DNA of 64,000 nt. Source: Firmicutes bacterium HGW-Firmicutes-14 (lineage in GTDB: Bacteria; Bacillota; Thermincolia; Thermincolales; UBA2595). Below, piece after piece: positions 43,291 to 52,006 of this stretch. The DNA is taken from contig PHAB01000002.1 of the NCBI GenBank assembly GCA_002840275.1, forward strand, positions 281,288-345,287, given 5' to 3'. The translations under genes and the position numbers were made by a program. The number at the start of each line of letters is the position of its first letter. Positions within the stretch are counted from its first letter, which is position 1. The notes under the pieces were generated by a model that was not told where the DNA came from, made no database searches, and worked only from the letters and a program-made list of their open reading frames with translations.

Positions 43291-43773
43291 TTATGGGTGA
43301 TTGGACGGAACAGAATTTTTATCAAGGGAAACCTTTTTCCCTGTTTCGATACCGTATACCCGCCACCGGTCACCTTTTTTCCGTAAATCAAAGGTTAAGG
43401 TTACCTGGTATTTTTCAGTTGTTACCGTGGTTATAATTATCGACTGGTTGTTGACTTCATCAACATAAGGGTCAGGTGCAAATTTCCAGGTCTTGATGGC
43501 GCCGACGGGCTTTTGCTGTTCGGAGAGCATCTCTTTGAATTTTTCCCGGTCTTCCGGCCAGGTACTGTAGACACTGTATGTCACAGTACCTTTAAGTTTA
43601 TCATAATCCAGATCTCTCAGACCTTCGAGATATGTGTTGATTACCTGTTTTTGAATTGTTGCATCAGGTTGTTTTTTGCCCGATAAAGAAGCATTGCCAC
43701 ACCCGGTGAATACAGAAGACAGAACAAGTACAAGAACCAGAGCCAGAATCAGAGATGTTGTTCTAAGTTTCAT
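43291..43773 (-). CDS. Small lipoprotein, function unknown
   Basis: 160 residues on the minus strand. A signal peptide with lipobox VFTGC places it on the outer face of the membrane. The rest resembles NTF2-like lipoproteins in outline (an early helix IQKQVINTYLEGLRDLDYDK, then strands ending DRWRVYGIETGKK), but I do not recognise a named family. ATG 43773 with GGAGGGC is preferred to 43794. It faces away from the cobalamin riboswitch unit and points towards the cytochromes. Confidence 0.75.
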   Translation of the reverse strand: MKLRTTSLILALVLVLVLSSVFTGCGNASLSGKKQPDATIQKQVINTYLEGLRDLDYDKLKGTVTYSVYSTWPEDREKFKEMLSEQQKPVGAIKTWKFAPDPYVDEVNNQSIIITTVTTEKYQVTLTFDLRKKGDRWRVYGIETGKKVSLDKNSVPSNHP

Positions 43774-43892
43774 TAATTTATGCCCTCCACTCATGATGTC
43801 ATTGAATATATTATATGACTTTATCAGTAAAAAAACAATATCTGGACAGTATTACCATCCCATGTTACAATGTTTTCAAGAGAATAAAGTAA

Positions 43893-44048
43893 AAGCAAGT
43901 GGTCCTGTTTACAGGACTGAAAAGGGAAGCCGGTGCGAATCCGGCGCGGTCCCGCCACTGTGAAAGGGAGTCCTGCCGCATGATGCCACTGGGAAACCGG
44001 GAAGGCGCGGCAGAGACTGTGACCTTGAGTCAGGAGACCTGCTTGCTT
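43893..44048 (+). promoter_or_regulatory. Cobalamin riboswitch 2, controlling cobalt uptake
   Basis: AAGCAAG (43893) and CTTGCTT (44042) form P1. The core GCGGTCCCGCCACTGTGAAA is near 43946 and the B12 box GAGTCAGGAGACCTGC near 44027. A terminator follows at 44113. Adenosylcobalamin would turn off cbiM-cbiN-cbiQ-cbiO-cbiJ. Confidence 0.93.
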
Positions 44049-44112
44049 GAAACTCACCGTTGGTACCCACGATGGATGGGGAGGAAGAGCTGATTTTTAT
44101 TTGCCGTATTTC

Positions 44113-44142
44113 AACCCTCTGCCCGTCGTGCAGAGGGTTTTA
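44113..44142 (+). terminator. Terminator of cobalamin riboswitch 2
   Basis: AACCCTCTGC and GCAGAGGGTT pair round CCGTCGT, then TTTATA. Confidence 0.82.
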
Positions 44143-44198
44143 TACTGGCAAGATTTTTTTATCTGATGGCTAAAAAATAAATAACCAAGAATAGGTGA

Positions 44199-44418
44199 CG
44201 TATCCCGAGGGATACGACTTAAATGCATCAAATAACACCATGCTTTTGAACCGCTGAGTGAACACAAAACGGGACGGATTGACTTGTGTTCATCATGACA
44301 GCGGCATTAAAGCACGGCCTGTTCACACCACATTTAATTCCACTGTTATTATGTTTGGGGAGGTGGTAGATTAGGCCTGCTGTATTTGCATCTCCCCGGT
44401 CAGGCGGCCGGGGCTTTT
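44199..44418 (+). promoter_or_regulatory. Second attenuator-like leader before cbiM (includes hairpin E3)
   Basis: Three structures follow the riboswitch terminator. CGTATCCC/GGGATACG at 44199-44216; then nested stems TGCTTT/AAAGCA, CCGCTG/CAGCGG and TGAACACAA/TTGTGTTCA at 44241-44314; then GGGGAGGTG (44357) able to pair with CATCTCCCC (44389), which competes with the terminator CCCCGG/CCGGGG plus T-run at 44394-44418. That is the logic of an attenuator. No gene lies in 44049-44445. Confidence 0.55.
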
Positions 44419-44445
44419 TATTTCAATTAAACGGAGGGAATATTG

Positions 44446-45201
44446 ATGAAGAAAAAACGAGCCATATGTTTGGTGTTATTGTACTTGCTGGCAATTTCCC
44501 TGGTTGTTCCGGGAAACGCCTATGCGATGCATATTATGGAGGGATTTCTGCCTATCGGCTGGGCTGGTTTCTGGTTTGCCGCCACACTGCCGTTTTTGTA
44601 CCTGGGGCTGCGGTCTATAAGAAAAACTGTTGAAAATAATCCCGGGTTAAAAATGCTGCTGGGGCTGGCAGGGGCTTTTGCCTTTGTCTTGTCCGCTTTG
44701 AAAATACCTTCGGTGACCGGCAGCTGTTCACATCCGACAGGGGTGGGCTTGGGGGCAGTTTTATTCGGCCCTCTGGCTATGACAGTGCTAGGCACTATTG
44801 TCCTTATTTTTCAGGCCCTGCTGCTGGCCCATGGCGGTATCACAACCCTGGGGGCGAATGCCTTTTCCATGGCTGTGGCCGGCCCATTGACAGCATATGC
44901 TGTATACCGGATAACCCAGAGGTTTAAAATGCCCCGGTGGCTGCCGGTTTTTTTGGCCGCCGCCCTGGCCGATATGGTTACATATATAGTTACTTCTGTG
45001 CAGCTGGCCTTGGCCTTTCCGGCTGCGCATGGCGGGACAGCCGCATCCCTGGCCAAGTTTCTGGGCGTTTTTGCCGTTACCCAGCTTCCTTTGGCTGTTC
45101 TTGAAGGTATTTTGACAGTAGTGGTTTTCAATATACTGACAGCCTATAACAAAGAAGAACTTCAGGAGTTATCGGTAATAACAGGGGAGGTGCCAAGATG
45201 A
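44446..45201 (+). CDS. cbiM: Cobalt ECF transporter substrate-binding protein CbiM
   Basis: 251 residues. A signal peptide ends GNAYA, exposing MHIMEGFLP, the N-terminal metal site of mature CbiM. About six helices follow; [20 protein letters not shown] near 90 holds the conserved His loop. Cobamide riboswitch upstream and cbiN, cbiQ, cbiO, cbiJ downstream mark it as the cobalt system. TTG 44443 is in frame, ATG 44446 chosen. Overlaps cbiN by four bases. Confidence 0.94.
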   Translation: MKKKRAICLVLLYLLAISLVVPGNAYAMHIMEGFLPIGWAGFWFAATLPFLYLGLRSIRKTVENNPGLKMLLGLAGAFAFVLSALKIPSVTGSCSHPTGVGLGAVLFGPLAMTVLGTIVLIFQALLLAHGGITTLGANAFSMAVAGPLTAYAVYRITQRFKMPRWLPVFLAAALADMVTYIVTSVQLALAFPAAHGGTAASLAKFLGVFAVTQLPLAVLEGILTVVVFNILTAYNKEELQELSVITGEVPR

Positions 45202-45494
45202 AAAAGAACCTGGTCCTGATCGTTTTGGCCGTAATGCTGGCCATTCTGCCCCTGGTCATGTACGGAAATGCGGAATTCGGAGGTGCGGACGGCCAGGCAG
45301 AAGATGTTATTACACAAATACAGCCCGGTTATTCCCCCTGGTTTGAATCACTATGGGAACCCCCCAGCGGGGAAATAGAAAGCCTCCTGTTTGCCCTTCA
45401 GGCTGCCCTGGGGGCCGGGTTTATTGGGTATTACCTGGGTTTTGTCAGGGGCAGAAACCGCCAAAAGGGGAATTCCTCCAATGTTAAACATTGA
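45198..45494 (+). CDS. cbiN: Cobalt transport protein CbiN
   Basis: 98 residues, two membrane helices ([18 protein letters not shown] and the one after [20 protein letters not shown]). The external loop has the CbiN signature [13 protein letters not shown] and [16 protein letters not shown]. It activates CbiM. The start and end overlap its neighbours. Confidence 0.93.
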   Translation: MKKNLVLIVLAVMLAILPLVMYGNAEFGGADGQAEDVITQIQPGYSPWFESLWEPPSGEIESLLFALQAALGAGFIGYYLGFVRGRNRQKGNSSNVKH

Positions 45495-46269
45495 CGGGTT
45501 TGCTTATACCAACCGGCTTAAGAATGTTCATCCCACTGAAAAAGCAGTTTTCGCTTTACTCACCTTGTTTTTGTGTCTCGTCTTTTCATCATTTACCGTC
45601 TCATGCCTTACATTACTCTTGATGACCGTTGTTACAGTCAGGCGGGCAGGGATACCTTACAGGGCTTATTTCAGGATGATGGCTATTCCTTTTTCCTTTC
45701 TGGTTGTGGGTGTTCTGACAATAGGTATTACCATAACTACCCAAAGAGTAGAACAGGAGTGGCTGGGGAGTCTCACGGCCGCGGGCGTGACTTTTGGGGT
45801 AACCTCCGGGAGTATCATCAAGGCCGCGGAACTGGCAGGCAAATCGCTGGCCGCGGTATCATGCCTCTATTTTCTGGCCTTAACCACACCGGTTGTCGAT
45901 TTGACCGCAGCAATGAGAAAGCTGAGGATTCCTTCATTATTTATCGAACTGACAGAATTGACCTACCGGTTCATTTTCGTCCTCCAGGAAACTGCCGAAG
46001 ATATTTATCTCAGTCAATCAGTGCGCTGGGGATATTCTTCCCTGAAAAATTCTTATAAATCCCTTGGCTCTCTTACGGCCACCCTGTTTTTACGGGCTCA
46101 TCACCGGTCCGGGATGATTTTTACCGCCCTAACCGCCCGGGGGTACAATGGCCAGTTAAGTGTGCTGGCTCCGGAATACCGGGTTTCCACAGCTAATATT
46201 CTTATGATTACGGTTGTTGAGCTGCTCCTGTTGTCAGTTGGAGTTATCGCGGAGGTGAAAGGAATATGA
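45481..46269 (+). CDS. cbiQ: Cobalt ECF transporter transmembrane protein CbiQ
   Basis: 262 residues starting [20 protein letters not shown], usual for CbiQ; the frame opens 30 codons earlier inside cbiN. Four to five helices and the coupling motif MIFTALTARGYNGQL near 205. Overlaps cbiN by 14 bases and cbiO by four. Confidence 0.92.
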   Translation: MLNIDGFAYTNRLKNVHPTEKAVFALLTLFLCLVFSSFTVSCLTLLLMTVVTVRRAGIPYRAYFRMMAIPFSFLVVGVLTIGITITTQRVEQEWLGSLTAAGVTFGVTSGSIIKAAELAGKSLAAVSCLYFLALTTPVVDLTAAMRKLRIPSLFIELTELTYRFIFVLQETAEDIYLSQSVRWGYSSLKNSYKSLGSLTATLFLRAHHRSGMIFTALTARGYNGQLSVLAPEYRVSTANILMITVVELLLLSVGVIAEVKGI

Positions 46270-47210
46270 GTATTGAGACCGGTGATTGGATTATCGAAGC
46301 CTGTAACCTGTCATATATGTATCCTGACGGCACACAGGCATTAAGAGGAGTCAGTCTCAAGATCCCCAAAGGGGGGAAAATAGCTTTGCTGGGCTCGAAC
46401 GGGGCCGGGAAATCTACCCTTTTCCTTCATTTAAACGGTATTTTAAGACCCCGGGAGGGGGTTGTGCGGTTCGCAGGCTCTGATTTAAAGTATGACCGGC
46501 AGACACTTCTTGAGCTTAGAAAGAATGTGGGGATTGTTTTTCAGGACCCTGACAGCCAGTTGTTTTCCGCCAGTGTTTACCAGGAAATATCCTTTGGCCC
46601 GCTGAATCTGGGATTACCGGAAGAAATTGTGCGGGAACGGGTTGAAACAGCAATGGCTGCAACTGGCACAGGCGAATTCAGGCAACGGCCTACCCATATG
46701 TTGAGCTACGGGCAGAAAAAAAGGGTCTGTATTGCCGGAATTTTGGCTATGAATCCTTCAGTAATGGTTTGTGATGAACCCACCGCGTGGCTGGACCCCA
46801 AAAACGCAAGGCAGATTATATCATTATTCAACCAGATAGCATCAGACGGTACTACTGTTATTATTTCCACCCATGATGTGAACCTGGCATATTCCTGGGC
46901 GGATTATGTTTTTATTATGGCTGAAGGCAATATTATGGGGGAAGGGGACCCGGAATCGGTTTTCCGGGATGAAATCCTGATGTACAAGACCAATCTGGAA
47001 AAACCATGGCTGGTTGAGATACATGAAATTTTGCTGAAAAAGGGCTGTTTCCCGGCTGACAGTTCTATGCCGCGAAACAGGGACGAACTTTACCAATTGC
47101 TGCGGAACAACAATATGTGCAGAAGGGAAGAAATGCTCAATGATTTTAATAATATCAGGGACGAGGGAAGGGAGAGAAATAACGTTACTCTTGGTATCAA
47201 AAGGTTATGA
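46266..47210 (+). CDS. cbiO: Cobalt ECF transporter ATPase CbiO
   Basis: 314 residues. Walker A GSNGAGKSTLFLHL near 42, Q-loop IVFQDPDSQLFSA, signature-region MLSYGQKKRVCIAGILAM near 140 (SYGQ rather than SGGQ), Walker B VMVCDEPTAWLDP, switch ISTHDVNLAYSW. It has an unusual charged C-terminal tail of about 30 residues that overlaps the start of cbiJ by 71 bases. Confidence 0.92.
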   Translation: MSIETGDWIIEACNLSYMYPDGTQALRGVSLKIPKGGKIALLGSNGAGKSTLFLHLNGILRPREGVVRFAGSDLKYDRQTLLELRKNVGIVFQDPDSQLFSASVYQEISFGPLNLGLPEEIVRERVETAMAATGTGEFRQRPTHMLSYGQKKRVCIAGILAMNPSVMVCDEPTAWLDPKNARQIISLFNQIASDGTTVIISTHDVNLAYSWADYVFIMAEGNIMGEGDPESVFRDEILMYKTNLEKPWLVEIHEILLKKGCFPADSSMPRNRDELYQLLRNNNMCRREEMLNDFNNIRDEGRERNNVTLGIKRL

Positions 47211-47913
47211 GATCCTGTCACTAAACCCCGTGAACCATGGGGAAAGACTCATCACAGAGAACTCTTCAGGTGATGTCCTGGTGTACGAAGGGAAAGACGC
47301 ATTGACCAGACTACTCGAAACCAACCGGTTTAAGGCAGTGGTCGATGCTTCTCAGCCCTTTTTTGAAAAAATATCAGGTCCGGTTAAATACTTTTGCAGA
47401 AATAATATAATCCCTTATATCAGGTTCGTCAGGGCGGAAGTGGAATTACCTGACAGTCCATTCCTGTTTCCTGTATATTCATGGGAGGAGGCCGCTGAAA
47501 AGGCCGCGGAGCTGGGAAACACTATTTTCCTGACTACCGGCAGCTATAACCTGGAACAGTTTGCCAGTTATCCTCAAATAACCGGCAAACGACTGGTAGT
47601 AAGGATACTGCCTGACCAACGGGTTATAGAAAAGGTCAGGGCTCTGGGGATACTCCCGAGAGACATCATTGCCATGCAGGGGCCTTTTTCGAGGGAAATG
47701 AACAAAGCCACCTTCAGGATGTACGGCGCTTCGGTGATAGTTACAAAGGAAAGCGGCAGGGCCGGGGGGACAGACAGCAAAATATCAGCAGCTCTTAAGC
47801 TGAAGATTCCGGTTGTGGTTATTAAACGTCCACGGATGGAAGACGAGCAAATAATTTCTGTACACACATATGATGAGGTGTTAGAAAGGGTCAGTGAAGC
47901 GATTAGAAAATGA
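47140..47913 (+). CDS. cbiJ: Cobalt-precorrin-6A reductase
   Basis: 257 residues. MILIISGTREGREITLLLVS is the family start. VVDASQPFFEKISGPVKYFC near 65, IFLTTGSYNLEQFA, AMQGPFSREMNKATFRMYGA near 180 and VTKESGRAGGTDSKISAALK follow. It reduces the corrin ring with NAD(P)H in the anaerobic B12 route. The start inside cbiO means translational coupling in a different frame. Confidence 0.9.
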   Translation: MILIISGTREGREITLLLVSKGYEILSLNPVNHGERLITENSSGDVLVYEGKDALTRLLETNRFKAVVDASQPFFEKISGPVKYFCRNNIIPYIRFVRAEVELPDSPFLFPVYSWEEAAEKAAELGNTIFLTTGSYNLEQFASYPQITGKRLVVRILPDQRVIEKVRALGILPRDIIAMQGPFSREMNKATFRMYGASVIVTKESGRAGGTDSKISAALKLKIPVVVIKRPRMEDEQIISVHTYDEVLERVSEAIRK

Positions 47914-47923
47914 ACAGTTATTG

Positions 47924-47951
47924 AAAGCAGGCATAAATATGCCTGCTTTTT
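47924..47951 (+). terminator. Terminator after cbiJ
   Basis: AAAGCAGGCAT and ATGCCTGCTTT pair round AAAT, then TT. Confidence 0.85.
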
Positions 47952-47963
47952 AGTTATGGGCAT

Positions 47964-48012
47964 TTGACAAAAACCACAAATTGGAGTAATATAAAAATGG
48001 GCATATGCCCAT
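47964..48012 (+). promoter_or_regulatory. Promoter with 16-bp palindromic operator before the mrp cluster
   Basis: TTGACA at 47964-47969, 17 bases, TAATAT at 47987-47992. ATGGGCATATGCCCAT at 47997-48012 is a perfect 16-bp palindrome on the predicted transcription start, a position for a repressor. Confidence 0.65.
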
Positions 48013-48045
48013 AATAAGAACGTTGGTAAAAGGAGGAACTGTTAT

Positions 48046-48897
48046 ATGGCAGAGGCATGTAAAACGTGTGGTGACAGCAGTGAATGTACCGGGGAGGATT
48101 GTCCGGAAGTACTTAAGGAAATGCAGAGGATAAAAAATGTCATAGCCGTTATGAGCGGCAAGGGAGGTGTGGGCAAGAGCACGGTTACCGGTCTGATGGC
48201 TGCTGTTCTGAGGGAACGCGGTTACAGTGTGGGAATAATGGATGCTGATGTGACAGGTCCAAGTATACCCAGGATTTTTGGCTTGAATAATGTTCGGCTG
48301 AAAAACGGGACCAGGGGGATAATCCCTGCCAGGACACCATCCGGCATTGAGGTTATTTCAGTGAACCTGCTTCTGCCAAATGAGGAGGAACCCGTTATAT
48401 GGAGAGGACCGGTAATATCCGGAGTCATCAAACAGTTCTGGACCGAAGTAGAGTGGGGAGAACTGGATTTCCTGCTGGTAGACCTTCCGCCCGGCACAGG
48501 GGATGCGCCTCTGACTGTAATGCAGTCACTGCCATTGACAGGTGTAATCATAGTGACTTCTCCCCAGAATCTTGTGTCCATGATAGTCAGAAAGGCTGTT
48601 AACATGGTTTATAAGATGAACCTGCCGGTCATCGGGCTGGTGGAAAACATGGTTTACCTGGAATGCCCGGATTGTAAAAAACAGATAAAATTATTCGGAT
48701 CTGAATGCAACACTGAGGAAATGGCCGGAAAATCAGGCACCATAGTTCTTGGACAACTCCCGCTTGACCCTAAGTTCGTTGATTCCTGCGACAAGGGGAG
48801 AATTGAAGAGTATTTAAAGGATGAATCCAGGATCAAAAAGGTTATCCTGGATATAATCCGGCACTTCCCGGTGGACAAAGAACAGGAAAAGAACTGA
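48046..48897 (+). CDS. Mrp/NBP35-family iron-sulfur ATPase
   Basis: 283 residues. An N-terminal cysteine group (CKTCGDSSECTGEDC) stands before the deviant Walker A VMSGKGGVGKSTVTGLMAAV near 38; DADVTGPSIPRIFGL, VDLPPGTGDAPLTVMQ near 145, and YLECPDCKKQIKLFG near 205 with the CxxC that holds the shared cluster. Mrp proteins carry Fe-S clusters to apo-proteins. It heads a cluster of NifX-like and ferredoxin-MinD proteins. Confidence 0.9.
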   Translation: MAEACKTCGDSSECTGEDCPEVLKEMQRIKNVIAVMSGKGGVGKSTVTGLMAAVLRERGYSVGIMDADVTGPSIPRIFGLNNVRLKNGTRGIIPARTPSGIEVISVNLLLPNEEEPVIWRGPVISGVIKQFWTEVEWGELDFLLVDLPPGTGDAPLTVMQSLPLTGVIIVTSPQNLVSMIVRKAVNMVYKMNLPVIGLVENMVYLECPDCKKQIKLFGSECNTEEMAGKSGTIVLGQLPLDPKFVDSCDKGRIEEYLKDESRIKKVILDIIRHFPVDKEQEKN

Positions 48898-48937
48898 AGC
48901 GTTTAACAAGAGGTTAATTTAAAGGAGGCTGATTCTT

Positions 48938-49327
48938 GTGAAAATCGCCATATCGGCAGAGGGCAAAGACCTGAATTCTTCCGTCGACCCCCGCTTTGGC
49001 AGGTGCAGCTATATTATCATCGCCGATTCTGATTCGAAGGGTTTTGAGGTATATGACAATCCTGGGATACAATCCACCCAGGGAGCGGGAATTCAGGCAG
49101 CCCAGTTTGTTGCCAAAAAGAAAGCTGAATCATTAATTACAGGCAAGGTGGGACCCAATGCTCTTCAGATTTTGGATTCAGCGGGTATCAAGGTTTACAA
49201 CGGAACCGGACTGACTGCCGCTGAGGTAATAGACTGTTTTAAAGATGATATGCTCTCCCGGGTAAATGAACCGGGTGAGGCTCATGCAGGCCTCAAATAC
49301 AGGCATGGCCGTTCCCAGGGGTGGTAA
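48938..49327 (+). CDS. NifX/NifB-family (dinitrogenase Fe-Mo cofactor-like) protein 1
   Basis: 129 residues. MKIAISAEGKDLNSSVDPRF and GRCSYIIIADSDSKGFE open the fold; GAGIQAAQFVAKKKAESLIT and GPNALQILDSAGIKVYNGTG follow. Such proteins bind metal-sulfur cofactors (NifX, NafY, orange protein). No nitrogenase genes are in the window, so a nitrogen-fixation role is not supported. Start GTG after AAAGGAGG. Confidence 0.85.
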   Translation: MKIAISAEGKDLNSSVDPRFGRCSYIIIADSDSKGFEVYDNPGIQSTQGAGIQAAQFVAKKKAESLITGKVGPNALQILDSAGIKVYNGTGLTAAEVIDCFKDDMLSRVNEPGEAHAGLKYRHGRSQGW

Positions 49328-49330
49328 TTC

Positions 49331-50188
49331 ATGATAATTTCTGTCCTGAGCGGCAAGGGCGGTACCGGCAAAACAACTGTAGCCACAAACCTGGCCCGGG
49401 TTTTGGATTCAGCTGCGTACGTGGATTGTGATGTGGAAGAGCCCAATGGATTTCTCTTTTTAAAACCTGCTCTGGATGTCAGAGAGAGGGTAAGTATACC
49501 GGTTCCTTCAATATCGGAGGAGAAGTGTACGGCCTGCGGCACGTGTGTTGAGTGGTGCCAGTTCAATGCCCTGGCCGCAGTAAATAACAAGGTAATCAAA
49601 TTTCCCCAGTTATGCCACGGCTGTGGACTGTGTTCCCTTGTATGTCCTGAAAAGGCGGTCAGGGAAGTGCCGAGGGAAATCGGTATTATTGAAACAGGTA
49701 CCTTTAACCATTCAGTGTTCTTACATGGGATACTGAATACGGGGGAACCCCTTGCAGTACCAATCATCAAGAGACTGGTCAGCGGGATAAATAAAATAAC
49801 GGCACAACATGTGGTTATAGATTGTCCGCCGGGCAGTTCATGTTCTGTAATAGCTGCCGTTGAAAACAGTGATTGCTGTCTCCTGGTGACTGAACCAACC
49901 CCTTTTGGGCTCCATGACCTGGCAATTGCCGTGGAATTGATACGGTCAATGAATATTCCTGCGGGGGTAATCATTAACAAGGCCGATAAACAAAGCCGGA
50001 TGATAAAGGATTACTGCACTGCCCAGGATATTCCGGTATTGCTGGAAATTCCGTTTAGCAAGAGTATTGCGGCTGCTTATTCGAGGGGAGAAATGATAAC
50101 AGAAAACAATGAGGTGCTTGAAAACAGCTTTAAATCTCTGGGGATACAACTGGAGGCGTTGATTAATGAATCAAGTTGCTATAGTTAG
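49331..50188 (+). CDS. Ferredoxin-domain MinD-type ATPase 1
   Basis: 285 residues. The ATPase loop ISVLSGKGGTGKTTVATNLA is at the start; near 60-115 an inserted two-cluster ferredoxin shows CTACGTCVEWC and CHGCGLCSLVCP; VVIDCPPGSSCSVIAA returns to the ATPase. The pair with the next gene is a hallmark of the anaerobic orange-protein complex. It overlaps the next gene by 23 bases. Confidence 0.9.
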   Translation: MIISVLSGKGGTGKTTVATNLARVLDSAAYVDCDVEEPNGFLFLKPALDVRERVSIPVPSISEEKCTACGTCVEWCQFNALAAVNNKVIKFPQLCHGCGLCSLVCPEKAVREVPREIGIIETGTFNHSVFLHGILNTGEPLAVPIIKRLVSGINKITAQHVVIDCPPGSSCSVIAAVENSDCCLLVTEPTPFGLHDLAIAVELIRSMNIPAGVIINKADKQSRMIKDYCTAQDIPVLLEIPFSKSIAAAYSRGEMITENNEVLENSFKSLGIQLEALINESSCYS

Positions 50189-51047
50189 CGGCAAGGGCGG
50201 GACGGGGAAAACCAGTGTTTGTGCATCCCTTGTTGAACTGGCCGGTAATAAGGTAGTGGCTGACTGTGATGTTGAGGCTCCCAACCTGCATCTGTTGCTC
50301 AACTTCAAGGAACTTTGGCGCAGGGATTATTATGGTTCCAAAACTGCGGTGATGAACAGGGACAAGTGCCGCCAATGCGGCAAATGTATCGATGTCTGCA
50401 GGTTTCAGGCCATAAAAAACTTCACAATTAATGAACTGAAGTGTGAGGGTTGTGCGGCCTGTGTCTATATTTGCCCTGAACAGGCCATTAGAATAGAAGA
50501 TACCGTAACAGGGGAGACCGTTCTCTCCAAGAGCGGAGCAGGCCTGTTCTCCCATGCCAGGCTGAAAATCGGGGCTGACGGATCCGGGAAACTGGTAACA
50601 GAAGTCAGGAAGAACGCATCAGATAACGCCGCGGAAGAGGACCTGATTATTATTGACGGCTCTCCGGGAATTGCGTGTGTGGTTATTGCTTCAATAACGG
50701 GATGTAATGCTATCCTGATCGTATCGGAACCCACCCTTTCCGGGGAACATGACCTGGGCAGAGTTTTGGATTTGGCTGACCATTTCGGAATCAGGGCCCT
50801 TGTTTGTATAAATAAGTATGACCTTAACCCGGAAATGGCCTGCAAAATTGAGCGATACTGTAAAAACAGAAAAGCAGAGGTGGTGGGTAAAATACCCTTT
50901 GACAGGGATGTGGGTACCTCAATCAGCCGGGGCATACCTGTAATAAATATGCCGGAAAGCAAGGCTGGAGCTGCCATCAGGGAAATGTGGGAGTTATTAA
51001 CTAAAGGAGGTTTATTAAATGAAAATTGCCATAGCAATGGAAGGTAA
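50166..51047 (+). CDS. Ferredoxin-domain MinD-type ATPase 2
   Basis: 293 residues. IVSGKGGTGKTSVCASLVEL at the start, ferredoxin insert CRQCGKCIDVC and CEGCAACVYICP near 65-110, ATPase part IIDGSPGIACVVIASITGCN near 160. Related to but clearly different from the preceding ATPase, so the two may form a heterodimer. Confidence 0.9.
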   Translation: MNQVAIVSGKGGTGKTSVCASLVELAGNKVVADCDVEAPNLHLLLNFKELWRRDYYGSKTAVMNRDKCRQCGKCIDVCRFQAIKNFTINELKCEGCAACVYICPEQAIRIEDTVTGETVLSKSGAGLFSHARLKIGADGSGKLVTEVRKNASDNAAEEDLIIIDGSPGIACVVIASITGCNAILIVSEPTLSGEHDLGRVLDLADHFGIRALVCINKYDLNPEMACKIERYCKNRKAEVVGKIPFDRDVGTSISRGIPVINMPESKAGAAIREMWELLTKGGLLNENCHSNGR

Positions 51048-51378
51048 CACGGTGTCAGAACACTTTGGCCATTGTGAAAATTTCTATGTGGCCGATATAG
51101 AAAATAAAGAAGTCAAAAACCCGCAGGTTATTGCCAACCCAGGCCATGTCCCGGGGTTTCTTCCCAAATTCCTCGCCGAAAAAAAGGTGGAATGTATCAT
51201 TACCGGTGGAATCGGGGCCAAGGCCATAGAACTGTTTAATGAGATGGGTATTGAAGTTATTACCGGCGCCAGGGGAACCGCCGAAGAAGTTGTTCCAGGG
51301 TATATCAGGGGAGAACTGGTTTCCACGGGCAGTGTCTGCAGGGAACATATGCATGCAGGGGAATGCGGCGGACACTAA
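51019..51378 (+). CDS. NifX/NifB-family protein 2
   Basis: 119 residues; MKIAIAMEGNTVSEHFGHCE is the family start, with PGFLPKFLAEKKVECIITGG near 50. The short C-terminal HMHAGECGGH holds His and Cys residues. Overlaps the ATPase gene by 29 bases. Confidence 0.85.
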   Translation: MKIAIAMEGNTVSEHFGHCENFYVADIENKEVKNPQVIANPGHVPGFLPKFLAEKKVECIITGGIGAKAIELFNEMGIEVITGARGTAEEVVPGYIRGELVSTGSVCREHMHAGECGGH

Positions 51379-51494
51379 GGGAAACAAAAAAATTTATGTA
51401 AGTGATTTCCTCGGGGCCTGTGAATGTAGTATAATAATAAATTAGAGTATAGTAACGTTCACAAATTGACTCAATACCGGGGAGTGAGTTTCAA

Positions 51495-51971
51495 ATGCCG
51501 AGGCCCAGAAAATGGAGAATAGTAGAATTTGTACCGGGTGAACTTCATTTCGTACCTGCCGGGGTGCCAAGGTGCAACCTGGAAGAAGAGGTTTTAAAGG
51601 TTGAGGAGATAGAGGCCGTAAGGCTTAAGGATATCGTTAACCTAAACCAGGATGAGGCTGCAGAAAAAATGCAGGTATCACGGCAGACCTTCCAGCGTAT
51701 ACTCTCCGAAGCACGCACCAAGATTGCCAGGGCCCTGATTGAAGGAAAAGCGCTTAGGGTTCATGGCGGCGATTTTACTCAGAATGTATGTAAAGTAGTC
51801 TGCCCGGAATGTAATCGGGAATGGGAAGAATCTTATGAAAAACTAAAGAATATTGAAGGTGACACGTATAACTGTCCTCATTGCGGCTCTGAAGAGATCC
51901 TTTGCTGCAGGAGAAAAAGCGGTTTTTGTACAAAAGGGTGTCACAAAAAGAGGCAAAACTGTAAAAGCTGA
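51495..51971 (+). CDS. DUF134 protein, HTH regulator
   Basis: 158 residues. MPRPRKWRIVEFVPGELHFV is the DUF134 start; the HTH is LNQDEAAEKMQVSRQTFQRI near 52-72. The C-terminal third holds CPECNREWEES and CPHCGSEEILCCRR, likely zinc sites. DUF134 genes stand with orange-protein-like and MinD genes. It may bind the 16-bp palindrome at 47997, but that is only a guess. Confidence 0.85.
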   Translation: MPRPRKWRIVEFVPGELHFVPAGVPRCNLEEEVLKVEEIEAVRLKDIVNLNQDEAAEKMQVSRQTFQRILSEARTKIARALIEGKALRVHGGDFTQNVCKVVCPECNREWEESYEKLKNIEGDTYNCPHCGSEEILCCRRKSGFCTKGCHKKRQNCKS

Positions 51972-52006
51972 TGTTTTTAAAACAGTGAGATATGGGGGGA
52001 TGATCA

